The position numbers and the translations under genes are program-made. A DNA stretch of 64,000 bases from an uncultured Clostridium sp. (GTDB lineage Bacteria; Bacillota; Clostridia; Oscillospirales; Acutalibacteraceae). The notes beneath the pieces were generated by a model. It saw nothing but the letters and a program-made list of their open reading frames with translations, had not been told where the DNA came from and searched no databases. Within the stretch, counting starts at the first letter, position 1; the number at the start of each line of letters is the position of its first letter. This document shows, one piece after another, positions 32,802 through 41,742 of this stretch. The DNA is taken from contig CAKUYY010000003.1 in the NCBI GenBank assembly GCA_934717555.1, forward strand, positions 15,664 through 79,663. The letters run 5' to 3'.

Positions 32802-34274
32802 TTGAAGGAAAAAAGGAACGATCAGGTTCCCAGATTCCCGTGCGCGCTAGCACAATGTGAAAGCAGGGATCACAAACGTATGGATCGATTGATAAAATAT
32901 AAACGGGCGGTTATGTTTTTAATCAGCCTGGTGTTGTTGTTTTGCCATATGGCGGTATTCTGGTATGTCTGGAACCGCTTTTTCAGTATGGCCATTATAC
33001 AGCCCTTTTACCGGAAGGGAAATTGGCTGATGGTAGCGGTGTATACCGTTTTACTCTATACCTTTGCCCGTATTTACGGCGGGTATAAAATTGGGTATTT
33101 CCGGGTGTCGGAAATTATTTATTCCCAGGTGCTTGCGTTACTGTTTACCAACTTTATCACCTATTGTCAGATCAGCCTGGTGGGGCGTATGTTTATGGAC
33201 CCCGTTCCCATTTTACTGATGACAGTGGCCCAGATCTGTCTGGTGGTGTTGTGGGCGTATTCCGCCAACCGAGCCTATTATCATATTTTCCCGCCGCGGA
33301 AAATGATTTTGGTATACGGCAGCCGGGCCGCTACGGAACTAGTATATAAGATGAGCAAGCGTTCCGATAAATACTTGATCTGTTCCGCCGTGTGCACCGA
33401 CGAGGGGTATGAATCCGTGATTGAAAAAATCCGGGGATACGAAGCTGTCGTGCTATGCGATGTTAAGTCAGAGGTGCGCAATCAGGTAATCAAATACTGT
33501 TACGATCATTCGGTGCGGGTTTATATGACCCCTAAATTGTCAGATATTATCATAGGAGGGGCGGATAAGATACACCTGTTTGACACGCCGCTCTTTTTGT
33601 GCCGGAATAACGGGCTATCTTATGACCAGCGTATGGCGAAGAGGGCTTTGGATTTAGTACTAACTTCCATCGCTTTGATTCTACTCAGCCCTTTTATGCT
33701 GCTGATCGCTCTGGCTATTAAGATTGATGACCGCGGACCTGTGTTTTTTAAACAGAAGAGGCTGACCCTGGACGGGAAAGTTTTTGAAGTATATAAATTC
33801 CGCAGTATGGTGGTAGATGCGGAAAAAGATGGAGTAGCCAGGTTAGCCACTCAGCATGATGACCGGATTACCCGGGTAGGGCGTTTTCTGCGCAAAGTGC
33901 GTATGGACGAACTGCCGCAGCTCATCAATGTGTTCAAGGGGGATATGTCCATTGTTGGTCCCCGGCCGGAGCGCCCGGAAATTGCGGAACAATACAAGGA
34001 AACCATGCCGGAATTTGATTTTCGTCTGAAAGTCAAGGCTGGGCTTACGGGATATGCCCAAATTCTTGGAAAATACAATACACTGCCCTATGATAAACTC
34101 AAAATGGACCTGATCTACATTGAGAATTATTCTTTTTTACTGGATCTCAAGTTGATCCTCATGACCATCAAGGTATTGTTTATTCCAGAGAGTACCGAAG
34201 GGGTTGCAGAGGGGGAACTTACCCCAGTCGACCATATCGGCAACAACGAGCAGCAGGATAAACGCGACCAGTAG
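32802..34274 (+). CDS. Polyprenyl-phosphate sugar-1-phosphate transferase initiating polysaccharide synthesis (WbaP-like)
   Basis: A 490-residue membrane enzyme that moves a hexose-1-phosphate onto undecaprenyl phosphate to start a repeat unit. The N-terminal half has four or five helices and a Rossmann-like domain (KMILVYGSRAATELVYKM). The C-terminal 200 residues are a bacterial sugar transferase domain with KRALDLVLTSIALILLSPF, YKFRSMVVDAE and the catalytic MDELPQLINVFKGDMSIVGP. The TTG start at 32802 has AGGAG six bases upstream; ATG 32880 is an alternative. It heads the polysaccharide locus. Confidence 0.9.
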   Translation: MKEKRNDQVPRFPCALAQCESRDHKRMDRLIKYKRAVMFLISLVLLFCHMAVFWYVWNRFFSMAIIQPFYRKGNWLMVAVYTVLLYTFARIYGGYKIGYFRVSEIIYSQVLALLFTNFITYCQISLVGRMFMDPVPILLMTVAQICLVVLWAYSANRAYYHIFPPRKMILVYGSRAATELVYKMSKRSDKYLICSAVCTDEGYESVIEKIRGYEAVVLCDVKSEVRNQVIKYCYDHSVRVYMTPKLSDIIIGGADKIHLFDTPLFLCRNNGLSYDQRMAKRALDLVLTSIALILLSPFMLLIALAIKIDDRGPVFFKQKRLTLDGKVFEVYKFRSMVVDAEKDGVARLATQHDDRITRVGRFLRKVRMDELPQLINVFKGDMSIVGPRPERPEIAEQYKETMPEFDFRLKVKAGLTGYAQILGKYNTLPYDKLKMDLIYIENYSFLLDLKLILMTIKVLFIPESTEGVAEGELTPVDHIGNNEQQDKRDQ

Positions 34275-34358
34275 CCTGCGTTCACCATGAGTTTTGAAAA
34301 GAGCAGTCCGGCCACAGGAAGGATAGAAGCGCCGGGCCAGGTAAAGCGGGGGAATCGT

Positions 34359-35219
34359 GTGGATCTATCCATTATCATAGTCAATCATAACACCAAGAAG
34401 CTTACGCAACAGACCATTGATTCCGTAATCAAAGGAACTCATACGTTACAGTATGAGATTGTTGTTGTGGACAACTCCAATCAAAAAGAGGAATACTATA
34501 CGCCGCAAGAAGGCCAGCCAGTGATTCTGGTCCCCAATGTGGAAAACAAGGGTTTTGGACATGCCTGTAACTTAGGGGCCAAACAGGCGATAGGGGATAT
34601 CCTCTTGTTCCTGAATTCCGATACCATTTTACAGGATAAGGCCCTGGATGCCAGCGTAGACTACCTTAGAAAACATAAGAGAGTGGGTGCTCTGGGGATC
34701 CGTACCCTGTTGCAGGACGGGACACTGGATCATGGCTGCAAACGGGGATTTCCAACCCCCAGCAACGCGTTGTATTATTATCTTGGCATGGATAAACGCC
34801 ATCCAGAAAGTCGTAAATACGGGGCATACCGCCAGACCTTTATTAATGATCGCCAGACCAGTGAGGTGGATGCGGTATCCGGTTCTTTTTTGATGATTCC
34901 CCGGGAGGTATGGAATCAGGTGGGCGGCTTTGACGAGGAATTCTTTATGTATGGGGAAGACCTGGATCTATGCTACCGTATCAAGAAAAAAAGTTACCAG
35001 ATTGTTTATTTCGCAGATGCGCAGATGGTTCACTTAAAAGGGCAAAGCGGCCTGCATACCAAATCCAAAGAAGTTATTTACCATTTTTACAATGCGATGA
35101 TCCTATTTTACAAAAAGCATTATATCCGGCAGTACAATATCTTTGTCACAGGTATGGTGTATTGCGGCGTGTGGCTGAAGTATCTGCTCACGATCCTGAA
35201 ATCCAAAATAAGCGGGTGA
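34359..35219 (+). CDS. Family 2 glycosyltransferase (rhamnosyltransferase-like)
   Basis: A GT-A-fold enzyme of about 286 residues resembling WbbL-type rhamnosyltransferases. It begins VDLSIIIVNHNTKKL, has the DVLLFLNSD-type metal motif (here DILLFLNSDT), VSGSFLMIPREVWNQVGGFDEEFFMYGEDLDLCYR and a hydrophobic C-terminal tail that may touch the membrane. It likely adds a rhamnose to the lipid-linked primer. I chose GTG 34359, after GGGGG; ATG 34287 is also in frame but lacks a ribosome site. Confidence 0.85.
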   Translation: MDLSIIIVNHNTKKLTQQTIDSVIKGTHTLQYEIVVVDNSNQKEEYYTPQEGQPVILVPNVENKGFGHACNLGAKQAIGDILLFLNSDTILQDKALDASVDYLRKHKRVGALGIRTLLQDGTLDHGCKRGFPTPSNALYYYLGMDKRHPESRKYGAYRQTFINDRQTSEVDAVSGSFLMIPREVWNQVGGFDEEFFMYGEDLDLCYRIKKKSYQIVYFADAQMVHLKGQSGLHTKSKEVIYHFYNAMILFYKKHYIRQYNIFVTGMVYCGVWLKYLLTILKSKISG

Positions 35220-35223
35220 TGGT

Positions 35224-36153
35224 TTGGGAGAAACGATTGATATACTTATGGCGGTCTATAATGGAGAGCGCTATGTACAGAAACAGGTAGATTCGATCCT
35301 AGGGCAGACTTACCGCAACTGGAGGCTTATCATTCAGGATGATGGTTCTACAGACCATACCATCGATTTGCTAAGGCCCTATGCCCAGGCCTATCCTGAA
35401 CGGATTTTTGTCTACCAGCGCGAGGAAAATTCCGGGGCGGCTTATTTGAATTTTTACAGCATGCTGCCCCTGTCTTCCAGTCGCTATGTAATGTTTTGTG
35501 ACCATGATGATGTATGGATGCCGGATAAGATAGAATGTACTTGGCAGGAGATGAAACGGCTGGAAAAGGAGAATAAAGGCCGTCCTTGTCTTGTGCATAC
35601 CGATTTGAAGGTGGTCGGGGAGGATCTTTCTGTACTGGCTCCTTCCATGGTACGAAGACAAAAGTTAAATCCTTATGCCTCTTTCCGGCAGATTATGGTG
35701 CAGAATGTGGTGACAGGATGTACCATGATGGTGAACCGTTCCCTTTTGGATATGGTGGAAGGCGTTCCGAAACATTCCGTGATGCATGACTGGTGGTTTG
35801 CTTTGATCGCTGCGGCGTTTGGAAGGATTGGTTATGTGGACAGGCCGACGATTTTGTACCGCCAGCATGGGGATAACCAGGTGGGGGCCAAGGATGCAGG
35901 CAGCCTCGCCTACAATATGGAGAGGTTAAAGGATCAAAAGGGAGCCCGTCAGGTGTTGTATGATACCTGTATACAAGCGGGAGAATTTTTGAGAACTTAT
36001 GAAAAGAGGCTTTCCCCTAAACAGAAGGAATGGCTTTCTCTTTACCGGGATTTGCCAAAGCAAGGAAAATGTCGAAGAATTTTTTTGCTGTTTCGATACC
36101 GGTTTTGGAAGAAAGGCTTCTTAAGAAAGCTAGGACAAATGGCTTTTATTTGA
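35224..36153 (+). CDS. Family 2 glycosyltransferase
   Basis: A 309-residue GT2 enzyme with the standard N-terminus IDILMAVYNGERYVQKQVDS, IIQDDGSTDHTIDLL and metal motif MFCDHDDVWMPDKIE. A C-terminal KHSVMHDWWFALIAAAFGRIGYVD and LYRQHGDNQVG match rhamnosyltransferases of wall polysaccharide loci. TTG at 35224 starts four bases after the previous stop, so the pair is probably coupled. It ends the first sub-block; a new promoter follows before rfbA. Confidence 0.85.
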   Translation: MGETIDILMAVYNGERYVQKQVDSILGQTYRNWRLIIQDDGSTDHTIDLLRPYAQAYPERIFVYQREENSGAAYLNFYSMLPLSSSRYVMFCDHDDVWMPDKIECTWQEMKRLEKENKGRPCLVHTDLKVVGEDLSVLAPSMVRRQKLNPYASFRQIMVQNVVTGCTMMVNRSLLDMVEGVPKHSVMHDWWFALIAAAFGRIGYVDRPTILYRQHGDNQVGAKDAGSLAYNMERLKDQKGARQVLYDTCIQAGEFLRTYEKRLSPKQKEWLSLYRDLPKQGKCRRIFLLFRYRFWKKGFLRKLGQMAFI

Positions 36154-36257
36154 GAGTAGTTCTTGTTTTTAATGTGGAATAGGAAAACAATCTGTAAAAT
36201 TCGTGGATTTTATACAGATAATTTGGTTTGTTTTGGGATAATTCGTTTTTTAAACGC

Positions 36258-36287
36258 TTAACAAAAATTGGTGAAACATGGTATAAT
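36258..36287 (+). promoter_or_regulatory. Promoter of the rfb genes
   Basis: TTAACA (36258-36263), 18-base spacer, and TATAAT (36282-36287) with an extended -10 (TGG before the box). AGGAGG at 36311-36316 serves rfbA. Confidence 0.75.
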
Positions 36288-36324
36288 ACCAAATCGATAA
36301 TAAAAACTAGGAGGCACATAAGGC

Positions 36325-37203
<879 letters not shown>

Positions 37204-37446
37204 GGTTCCATGATATGGGAAACGGCTATGACGCCAGATGGAAAAGGAAGAAAATTTCCCCTGAAGAATGTTGCACACAGGAAAAGAGGAAGTTTTCCTC
37301 CTTTTGCGGCTTTCCAGAAATCTTTTGTTGGATGAGTTTTACGGTTTGCCTGTATGTTCCACGCTGAATAGAGGCAAGCTATCAACAGTATTCCTGTTTT
37401 TGTAAAATGAGAACTACCAAATTGGGAAAAAAGCGTGGAGAAACGG

Positions 37447-38364
37447 ATGATACACATGAAGATTTTAATAACGGGAGGAAACGGCCAGCTGGGGACGGAA
37501 CTCTCCACGGTGTTAGAACGTCAGCAATCGGAATTGGGGGCTATCCCTGCCTGCTATCAGGGAGCACAGGTTGTCCGTGTGGATGTAGACGAGCTGGACA
37601 TTACTGATTTGGAAGCAGTTTTGCAATTCATCCAGGAAGGCCAATTTGACCTGATCCTCAACTGTGCCGCCTACACCAATGTGGATGCCTGTGAGACCCA
37701 CAAGGATGCGGCGTTCCAGGTGAATGCTCTGGGGGCGCGCAATTTGGCCATGGCTGCCCAAAGGGCAGGGGCGAAGCTTGTGCATGTGTCCACCGACTAT
37801 GTCTTTGCCGGCGATGGCAAAGAGCCTTATGAGGAGTGGAGCCTGTGCAATCCCCAGAGCGCTTACGGCGCTACCAAACTGCTGGGGGAACAATATGTGA
37901 GGGAATTCTGTTCCCGTTATTTCATTGTTCGGACTTCCTGGCTGTATGGATATGTGGGAGGGAACTTTGTCAAGACCATGATGCGTTTGGGACGGGAGCG
38001 CGGCGCGATCACCGTAGTAAACGACCAACGTGGAAACCCCACCAATGCGGCAGATCTGGCATACCATATTTTGAAATTAGGTGCCAGCGAACAATACGGG
38101 ATTTATCATTGCACTGGAAACGGGGAGTGCTCCTGGTATGATTTTGCCTGTAAGATCATCGAATATGCTGGGATTGACGCCAAAGTTTCTCCATGCACTA
38201 GTGAAGAATACGCAAAGAACTGTCCCAATACCGCAAAACGCCCTGCTTATTCTTCTTTAGAGCATCGGATGCTGCGCAATACGGTAGGGGACGAGATGCG
38301 CCCTTGGCAGGAAGCGCTTCAATACTATATCGCAAATTATAAGGAAGGCGGAAACAACACATGA
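37447..38364 (+). CDS. rfbD: dTDP-4-dehydrorhamnose reductase
   Basis: A roughly 305-residue SDR enzyme catalysing the last step of dTDP-L-rhamnose synthesis with NADPH. Motifs: ILITGGNGQLGTEL (cofactor loop), NCAAYTNVDACE, VSTDYVFAG and the catalytic YGATKLLGEQYV. I place the start at ATG 37447, six bases after GGAG; the frame begins at GTG 37435 and another ATG lies at 37456. Its stop overlaps the rfbB start by four bases. Confidence 0.95.
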   Translation: MIHMKILITGGNGQLGTELSTVLERQQSELGAIPACYQGAQVVRVDVDELDITDLEAVLQFIQEGQFDLILNCAAYTNVDACETHKDAAFQVNALGARNLAMAAQRAGAKLVHVSTDYVFAGDGKEPYEEWSLCNPQSAYGATKLLGEQYVREFCSRYFIVRTSWLYGYVGGNFVKTMMRLGRERGAITVVNDQRGNPTNAADLAYHILKLGASEQYGIYHCTGNGECSWYDFACKIIEYAGIDAKVSPCTSEEYAKNCPNTAKRPAYSSLEHRMLRNTVGDEMRPWQEALQYYIANYKEGGNNT

Positions 38365-39419
38365 AAACATATCTGGTAACCGGCGGCGCCGGATTTATTG
38401 GTTCGAATTTTGTCATTTACATGCTCAATAAATATCAGGATGTCAAGATTGTCAACCTGGATAAGCTCACTTACGCGGGCAACCTGGAAAACCTGAAGAG
38501 CGTGGAGAACAATCCCAATTATACCTTTGTACAGGCCGATATCTGCGACAAAGAGGCTGTAGAGGCGTTGTTTGAGAAGTATTCCTTTGATTATGTCATC
38601 AATTTTGCCGCGGAGAGCCATGTGGACCGCAGCATCGCTGATCCGGAAATTTTTGTAAAAACCAATGTGTTGGGCACTGTAAATCTGCTGAACACAGCCA
38701 AAAAGGCATGGCAGATCGGCGATGACCAGTACAAGGAAGGCTGCAAATTCCTGCAAGTTTCCACCGACGAGGTGTACGGCTCCCTGGGGGCGACCGGATA
38801 CTTCATGGAGACCACCCCGCTGGATCCCCACAGCCCCTATTCCTCCAGCAAGGCATCCGCCGACCTGTTCGTGAAGGCGTATGCCGATACCTATAAATTC
38901 CCGGTGAATATCACCCGTTGTTCCAATAACTACGGCCCGTACCAGTTCCCGGAAAAACTCATTCCCCTGATGATCAATAATACTTTGCAGCACAAGGACC
39001 TGCCCATCTATGGCGACGGTATGCAGATCCGCGACTGGCTGTATGTAGAGGATCACTGCAAAGCCATCGATATGGTGGCGAGAGACGGCGTAGTGGGACA
39101 AGTCTACAATGTAGGCGGACACAATGAGCGTCCTAATATTACGATTGTCAAGACGATTTTGTCTTATATCAAAGAGCATGTTGATCCAGAAGTGGGCGAG
39201 CACATGATGAAACATGTGGAAGACCGCAAGGGGCATGACCGCCGGTACGGCATTGACCCGGAGAAGATCAAGAATGATCTGGGCTGGTATCCGGAAACCT
39301 CCTTTGAGGTGGGTATCCAAAAGACCATCCAGTGGTATCTGAACAATAAGGAATGGATGGAGAACGTCACCAGCGGCGCTTATCAGGAATATTACAAGAA
39401 GATGTACGAGAATAAATAA
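38361..39419 (+). CDS. rfbB: dTDP-glucose 4,6-dehydratase
   Basis: A 352-residue extended SDR that converts dTDP-glucose to dTDP-4-keto-6-deoxyglucose. It has YLVTGGAGFIGSNFVIYM, FAAESHVDRSI, the catalytic region VSTDEVYGSLG and SPYSSSKASADLFV, and the typical RDWLYVEDHCKAI. The ATG overlaps the rfbD stop (ATGA), so the two are coupled. Its base composition is more regular than its neighbours, suggesting good expression. Confidence 0.97.
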   Translation: MKTYLVTGGAGFIGSNFVIYMLNKYQDVKIVNLDKLTYAGNLENLKSVENNPNYTFVQADICDKEAVEALFEKYSFDYVINFAAESHVDRSIADPEIFVKTNVLGTVNLLNTAKKAWQIGDDQYKEGCKFLQVSTDEVYGSLGATGYFMETTPLDPHSPYSSSKASADLFVKAYADTYKFPVNITRCSNNYGPYQFPEKLIPLMINNTLQHKDLPIYGDGMQIRDWLYVEDHCKAIDMVARDGVVGQVYNVGGHNERPNITIVKTILSYIKEHVDPEVGEHMMKHVEDRKGHDRRYGIDPEKIKNDLGWYPETSFEVGIQKTIQWYLNNKEWMENVTSGAYQEYYKKMYENK

Positions 39420-39452
39420 ACGATTCATGAGAGGGTATAGCATACAGGACCG

Positions 39453-39473
39453 GGGCGGTAGAAATTACCGCCC
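39453..39473 (+). other. Hairpin between rfbB and rfbC
   Basis: GGGCGGTA (39453-39460) pairs perfectly with TACCGCCC (39466-39473) around GAAAT. No T-run follows, so it is more likely an mRNA stability or processing element than a terminator. Confidence 0.5.
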
Positions 39474-39535
39474 GCACTGTTGTTATGGCCTTTCTTGTTA
39501 CGTGCCCCAAATATCAAAGAAAGAAAGGGATTGTC

Positions 39536-40108
39536 ATGGGAAAATTTAAGTTTATTGAAACCGGTATCGAAGGTTTGGTCATTGTAGAGCCCACGGTGTT
39601 CGGAGATAACCGCGGTTATTTTATGGAAACCTATAATTATAATGAGTTCGCGGCTGCGGGCTTGGATATGGTTTTTGTACAGGACAACCAGAGTAAATCC
39701 AAAAAAGGCGTACTGCGCGGATTGCATTTCCAAAAGAACAATCCCCAGGGCAAGTTGGTGCGTGCCGTTCGGGGCGAAGTATACGATGTGGCGGTGGATC
39801 TGCGCAAGGGCAGTAAAACCTACGGCAAATGGTATGGTGTGCTGCTCAGCGAGGAGAACAAACGCCAGTTCTATGTGCCGGAAGGATTTGCCCACGGTTT
39901 CTTGGTGATGACGGATACCGCGGAATTTGTATATAAATGTACCCGCTTCTATGATCCCACCGACGAGGGCGGCCTGATGTGGAATGACCCCGATGTAGGC
40001 GTGGAATGGCCTATCCAGGAGGGGATGGAGATTTTGCTCAGCGAAAAAGATAAAAAGAATACGGCGTTCCGCGATTTGGAAAGCCCCTTTGTGATGCCGG
40101 AAAAATAA
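39536..40108 (+). CDS. rfbC: dTDP-4-dehydrorhamnose 3,5-epimerase
   Basis: A 190-residue cupin-fold epimerase, third step of the dTDP-L-rhamnose pathway. Visible motifs: VFGDNRGYFMETYN, QDNQSKSKKGVLRGLHFQ with the catalytic histidine, RGEVYDVAVDLRKGS and VPEGFAHGFLV. The start is ATG 39536 behind AAAGAAAGGGA; the frame extends 17 codons upstream without support. With rfbA, rfbD and rfbB the pathway is complete. Confidence 0.96.
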   Translation: MGKFKFIETGIEGLVIVEPTVFGDNRGYFMETYNYNEFAAAGLDMVFVQDNQSKSKKGVLRGLHFQKNNPQGKLVRAVRGEVYDVAVDLRKGSKTYGKWYGVLLSEENKRQFYVPEGFAHGFLVMTDTAEFVYKCTRFYDPTDEGGLMWNDPDVGVEWPIQEGMEILLSEKDKKNTAFRDLESPFVMPEK

Positions 40109-40129
40109 AACCGAAAGAGGAGTATCGCT

Positions 40130-40924
40130 TTGAAAAAACAGATACAGACCTTTATGAGGTATCGCTTCCTGTTGGAGGACCTCATTTCGAGGGACTTAAA
40201 AGTAAAATATAGGCGGTCGGTATTGGGGCTTGTGTGGAGTATCCTCAATCCCCTGCTGATGATGCTGGTAGTAACCACGGTATTCAGCACGATCCTGAGA
40301 ATTCAGATTGAAAATTTTCCCCTTTATTACCTGACAGGTTCTTTGATTTTTAACTTTATTTCGGAAGCTACTTCAGCGGCCCTTATCTCTATTATTTCCT
40401 CCGCACAGCTGATTAAAAAAGTTTATGTGCCCAAGTATATTTTCCCTGTGGAAAAGACCCTGTTTTCCTTTGTCAATATGTTATTCTCCCTGATCGCCAT
40501 TGTGATCATCATGGTGATTACCCCGAATACGCAGTGGCATTGGACGCTGGTATTGTTCCCGATTCCGCTGATTTACGCTTTGGTATTCGCCATCGGGTTG
40601 GGGCTGATTCTGGCGGCGATCAATGTGTTTTTCCGGGATGTGGGACATTTATATTCCGTTTGGCTGACCGCCTGGACGTATTTGACCCCCATTATTTATA
40701 CCATCGATATGTTGCCGGAAAACCTGCGCTGGCTCATGAAAATCAATCCCTTGTATCATTATGTCACTTATTTCCGGATGCTGGTTATGGATGGAAATGT
40801 TCCAGCGCTCACGCCGGGGTGGCAATATCTCGACCTCATTTGCCTGGCGTTTTCCCTTTCGTTCCTGGTGCTGGGGTTGATTGTCTTTAAAAAGTCCCAG
40901 GATAAATTTATTCTGCACATATAA
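40130..40924 (+). CDS. ABC-2 type polysaccharide export permease (Wzm/RgpC/TagG-like)
   Basis: A 264-residue permease with six membrane helices in the ABC-2 arrangement. The N-terminal RFLLEDLISRDLKVKYRRS gate helix and FFRDVGHLYSVWLTAWTYLTPIIY region are characteristic of exporters of lipid-linked polysaccharide and wall teichoic acid. It pairs with the ATPase encoded 13 bases downstream. TTG 40130 follows GAAAGAGGAG. Its place beside the rhamnose genes suggests export of a rhamnose polymer. Confidence 0.93.
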   Translation: MKKQIQTFMRYRFLLEDLISRDLKVKYRRSVLGLVWSILNPLLMMLVVTTVFSTILRIQIENFPLYYLTGSLIFNFISEATSAALISIISSAQLIKKVYVPKYIFPVEKTLFSFVNMLFSLIAIVIIMVITPNTQWHWTLVLFPIPLIYALVFAIGLGLILAAINVFFRDVGHLYSVWLTAWTYLTPIIYTIDMLPENLRWLMKINPLYHYVTYFRMLVMDGNVPALTPGWQYLDLICLAFSLSFLVLGLIVFKKSQDKFILHI

Positions 40925-40937
40925 GGAGGGGGAAAAT

Positions 40938-41669
40938 TTGGCAAACGCGGTAGAGATTGAACATGTTACCATGCGGTTTAATATGTCCAAAGACAAGGTG
41001 GACAGCATCAAGGAATATATGATCCGTTTGATGAAACGCCAGCTCTTTTTTGAAGAATTTTTTGCCCTCAAGGACGTCAGCCTGAATATTGAAAAAGGCG
41101 ACGTATTCGGAATTGTGGGGTTAAACGGTTCTGGAAAGAGCACCCTGCTCAAGGTGATTTCTGGCATTTTAAAACCCAGCAAGGGCCGGGTGAGGACTTA
41201 CGGAACCATTTCCCCCATGATTGAGCTGGGGGCCGGCTTTGATATGGATCTGACCGCGCGGGAAAATGTATTTTTAAATGGTTCTGTTTTGGGCTATTCC
41301 CGCAAACAGATGCGGGAAAAATTTGATGAGATCATTGAATTTGCGGAATTAAAGGATTTCGTGGATGTGGCCGTAAAGAACTATTCCAGCGGTATGATGG
41401 CCCGACTGGGATTTGCCATAGCCACCATTACCAAACCTGAAATTTTAATTGTAGACGAGATTCTGGCGGTAGGAGATTTCTTATTCCAGGAAAAATGTGA
41501 AAACCGGATTCGTGAATTAATGGACGGCGGTACTACGGTGCTGATCGTCTCCCATGCCATTGAACAGATTGAACGCTTGTGCAAGCATGTATTATGGCTG
41601 GATCACGGGCATATGAAAATGCTCGGGGATACCAAAACGGTATGTGACGCTTATAAACAGATCAATTGA
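40938..41669 (+). CDS. Polysaccharide export ABC ATPase (Wzt/RgpD/TagH-like, short form)
   Basis: A 243-residue ATPase with Walker A GLNGSGKSTLLK (about residues 58-69), ABC signature NYSSGMMARLGFA and Walker B EILIVDEILAVGD. The N-terminus MANAVEIEHVTMRFN plus the MIRLMKRQLFFEEFFALKDVS insert are typical of this exporter class. It ends right after the nucleotide-binding domain, so the C-terminal carbohydrate-binding domain found in some Wzt proteins is missing. TTG 40938 follows AAGGAGGGGG. The frame extends upstream into the permease gene. Confidence 0.93.
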   Translation: MANAVEIEHVTMRFNMSKDKVDSIKEYMIRLMKRQLFFEEFFALKDVSLNIEKGDVFGIVGLNGSGKSTLLKVISGILKPSKGRVRTYGTISPMIELGAGFDMDLTARENVFLNGSVLGYSRKQMREKFDEIIEFAELKDFVDVAVKNYSSGMMARLGFAIATITKPEILIVDEILAVGDFLFQEKCENRIRELMDGGTTVLIVSHAIEQIERLCKHVLWLDHGHMKMLGDTKTVCDAYKQIN

Positions 41670-41742
41670 TCCAAAAGGGAGAAGGCAATGCTTTCTCAAC
41701 GGGAAGGTTTTAGAGATTAAGGAGAAACTTGGAGGATATGGA

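Noticed and set aside
32578..32853. A 91-codon minus-strand frame in the leader of the polysaccharide operon
   Set aside because: No ribosome site, no recognisable family, and it overlaps the start of the sugar transferase gene.
38337..39443. A 368-codon open frame on the minus strand
   Set aside because: It is antisense to rfbB, an unmistakable dehydratase coupled to rfbD; the antisense frame has no start signal.
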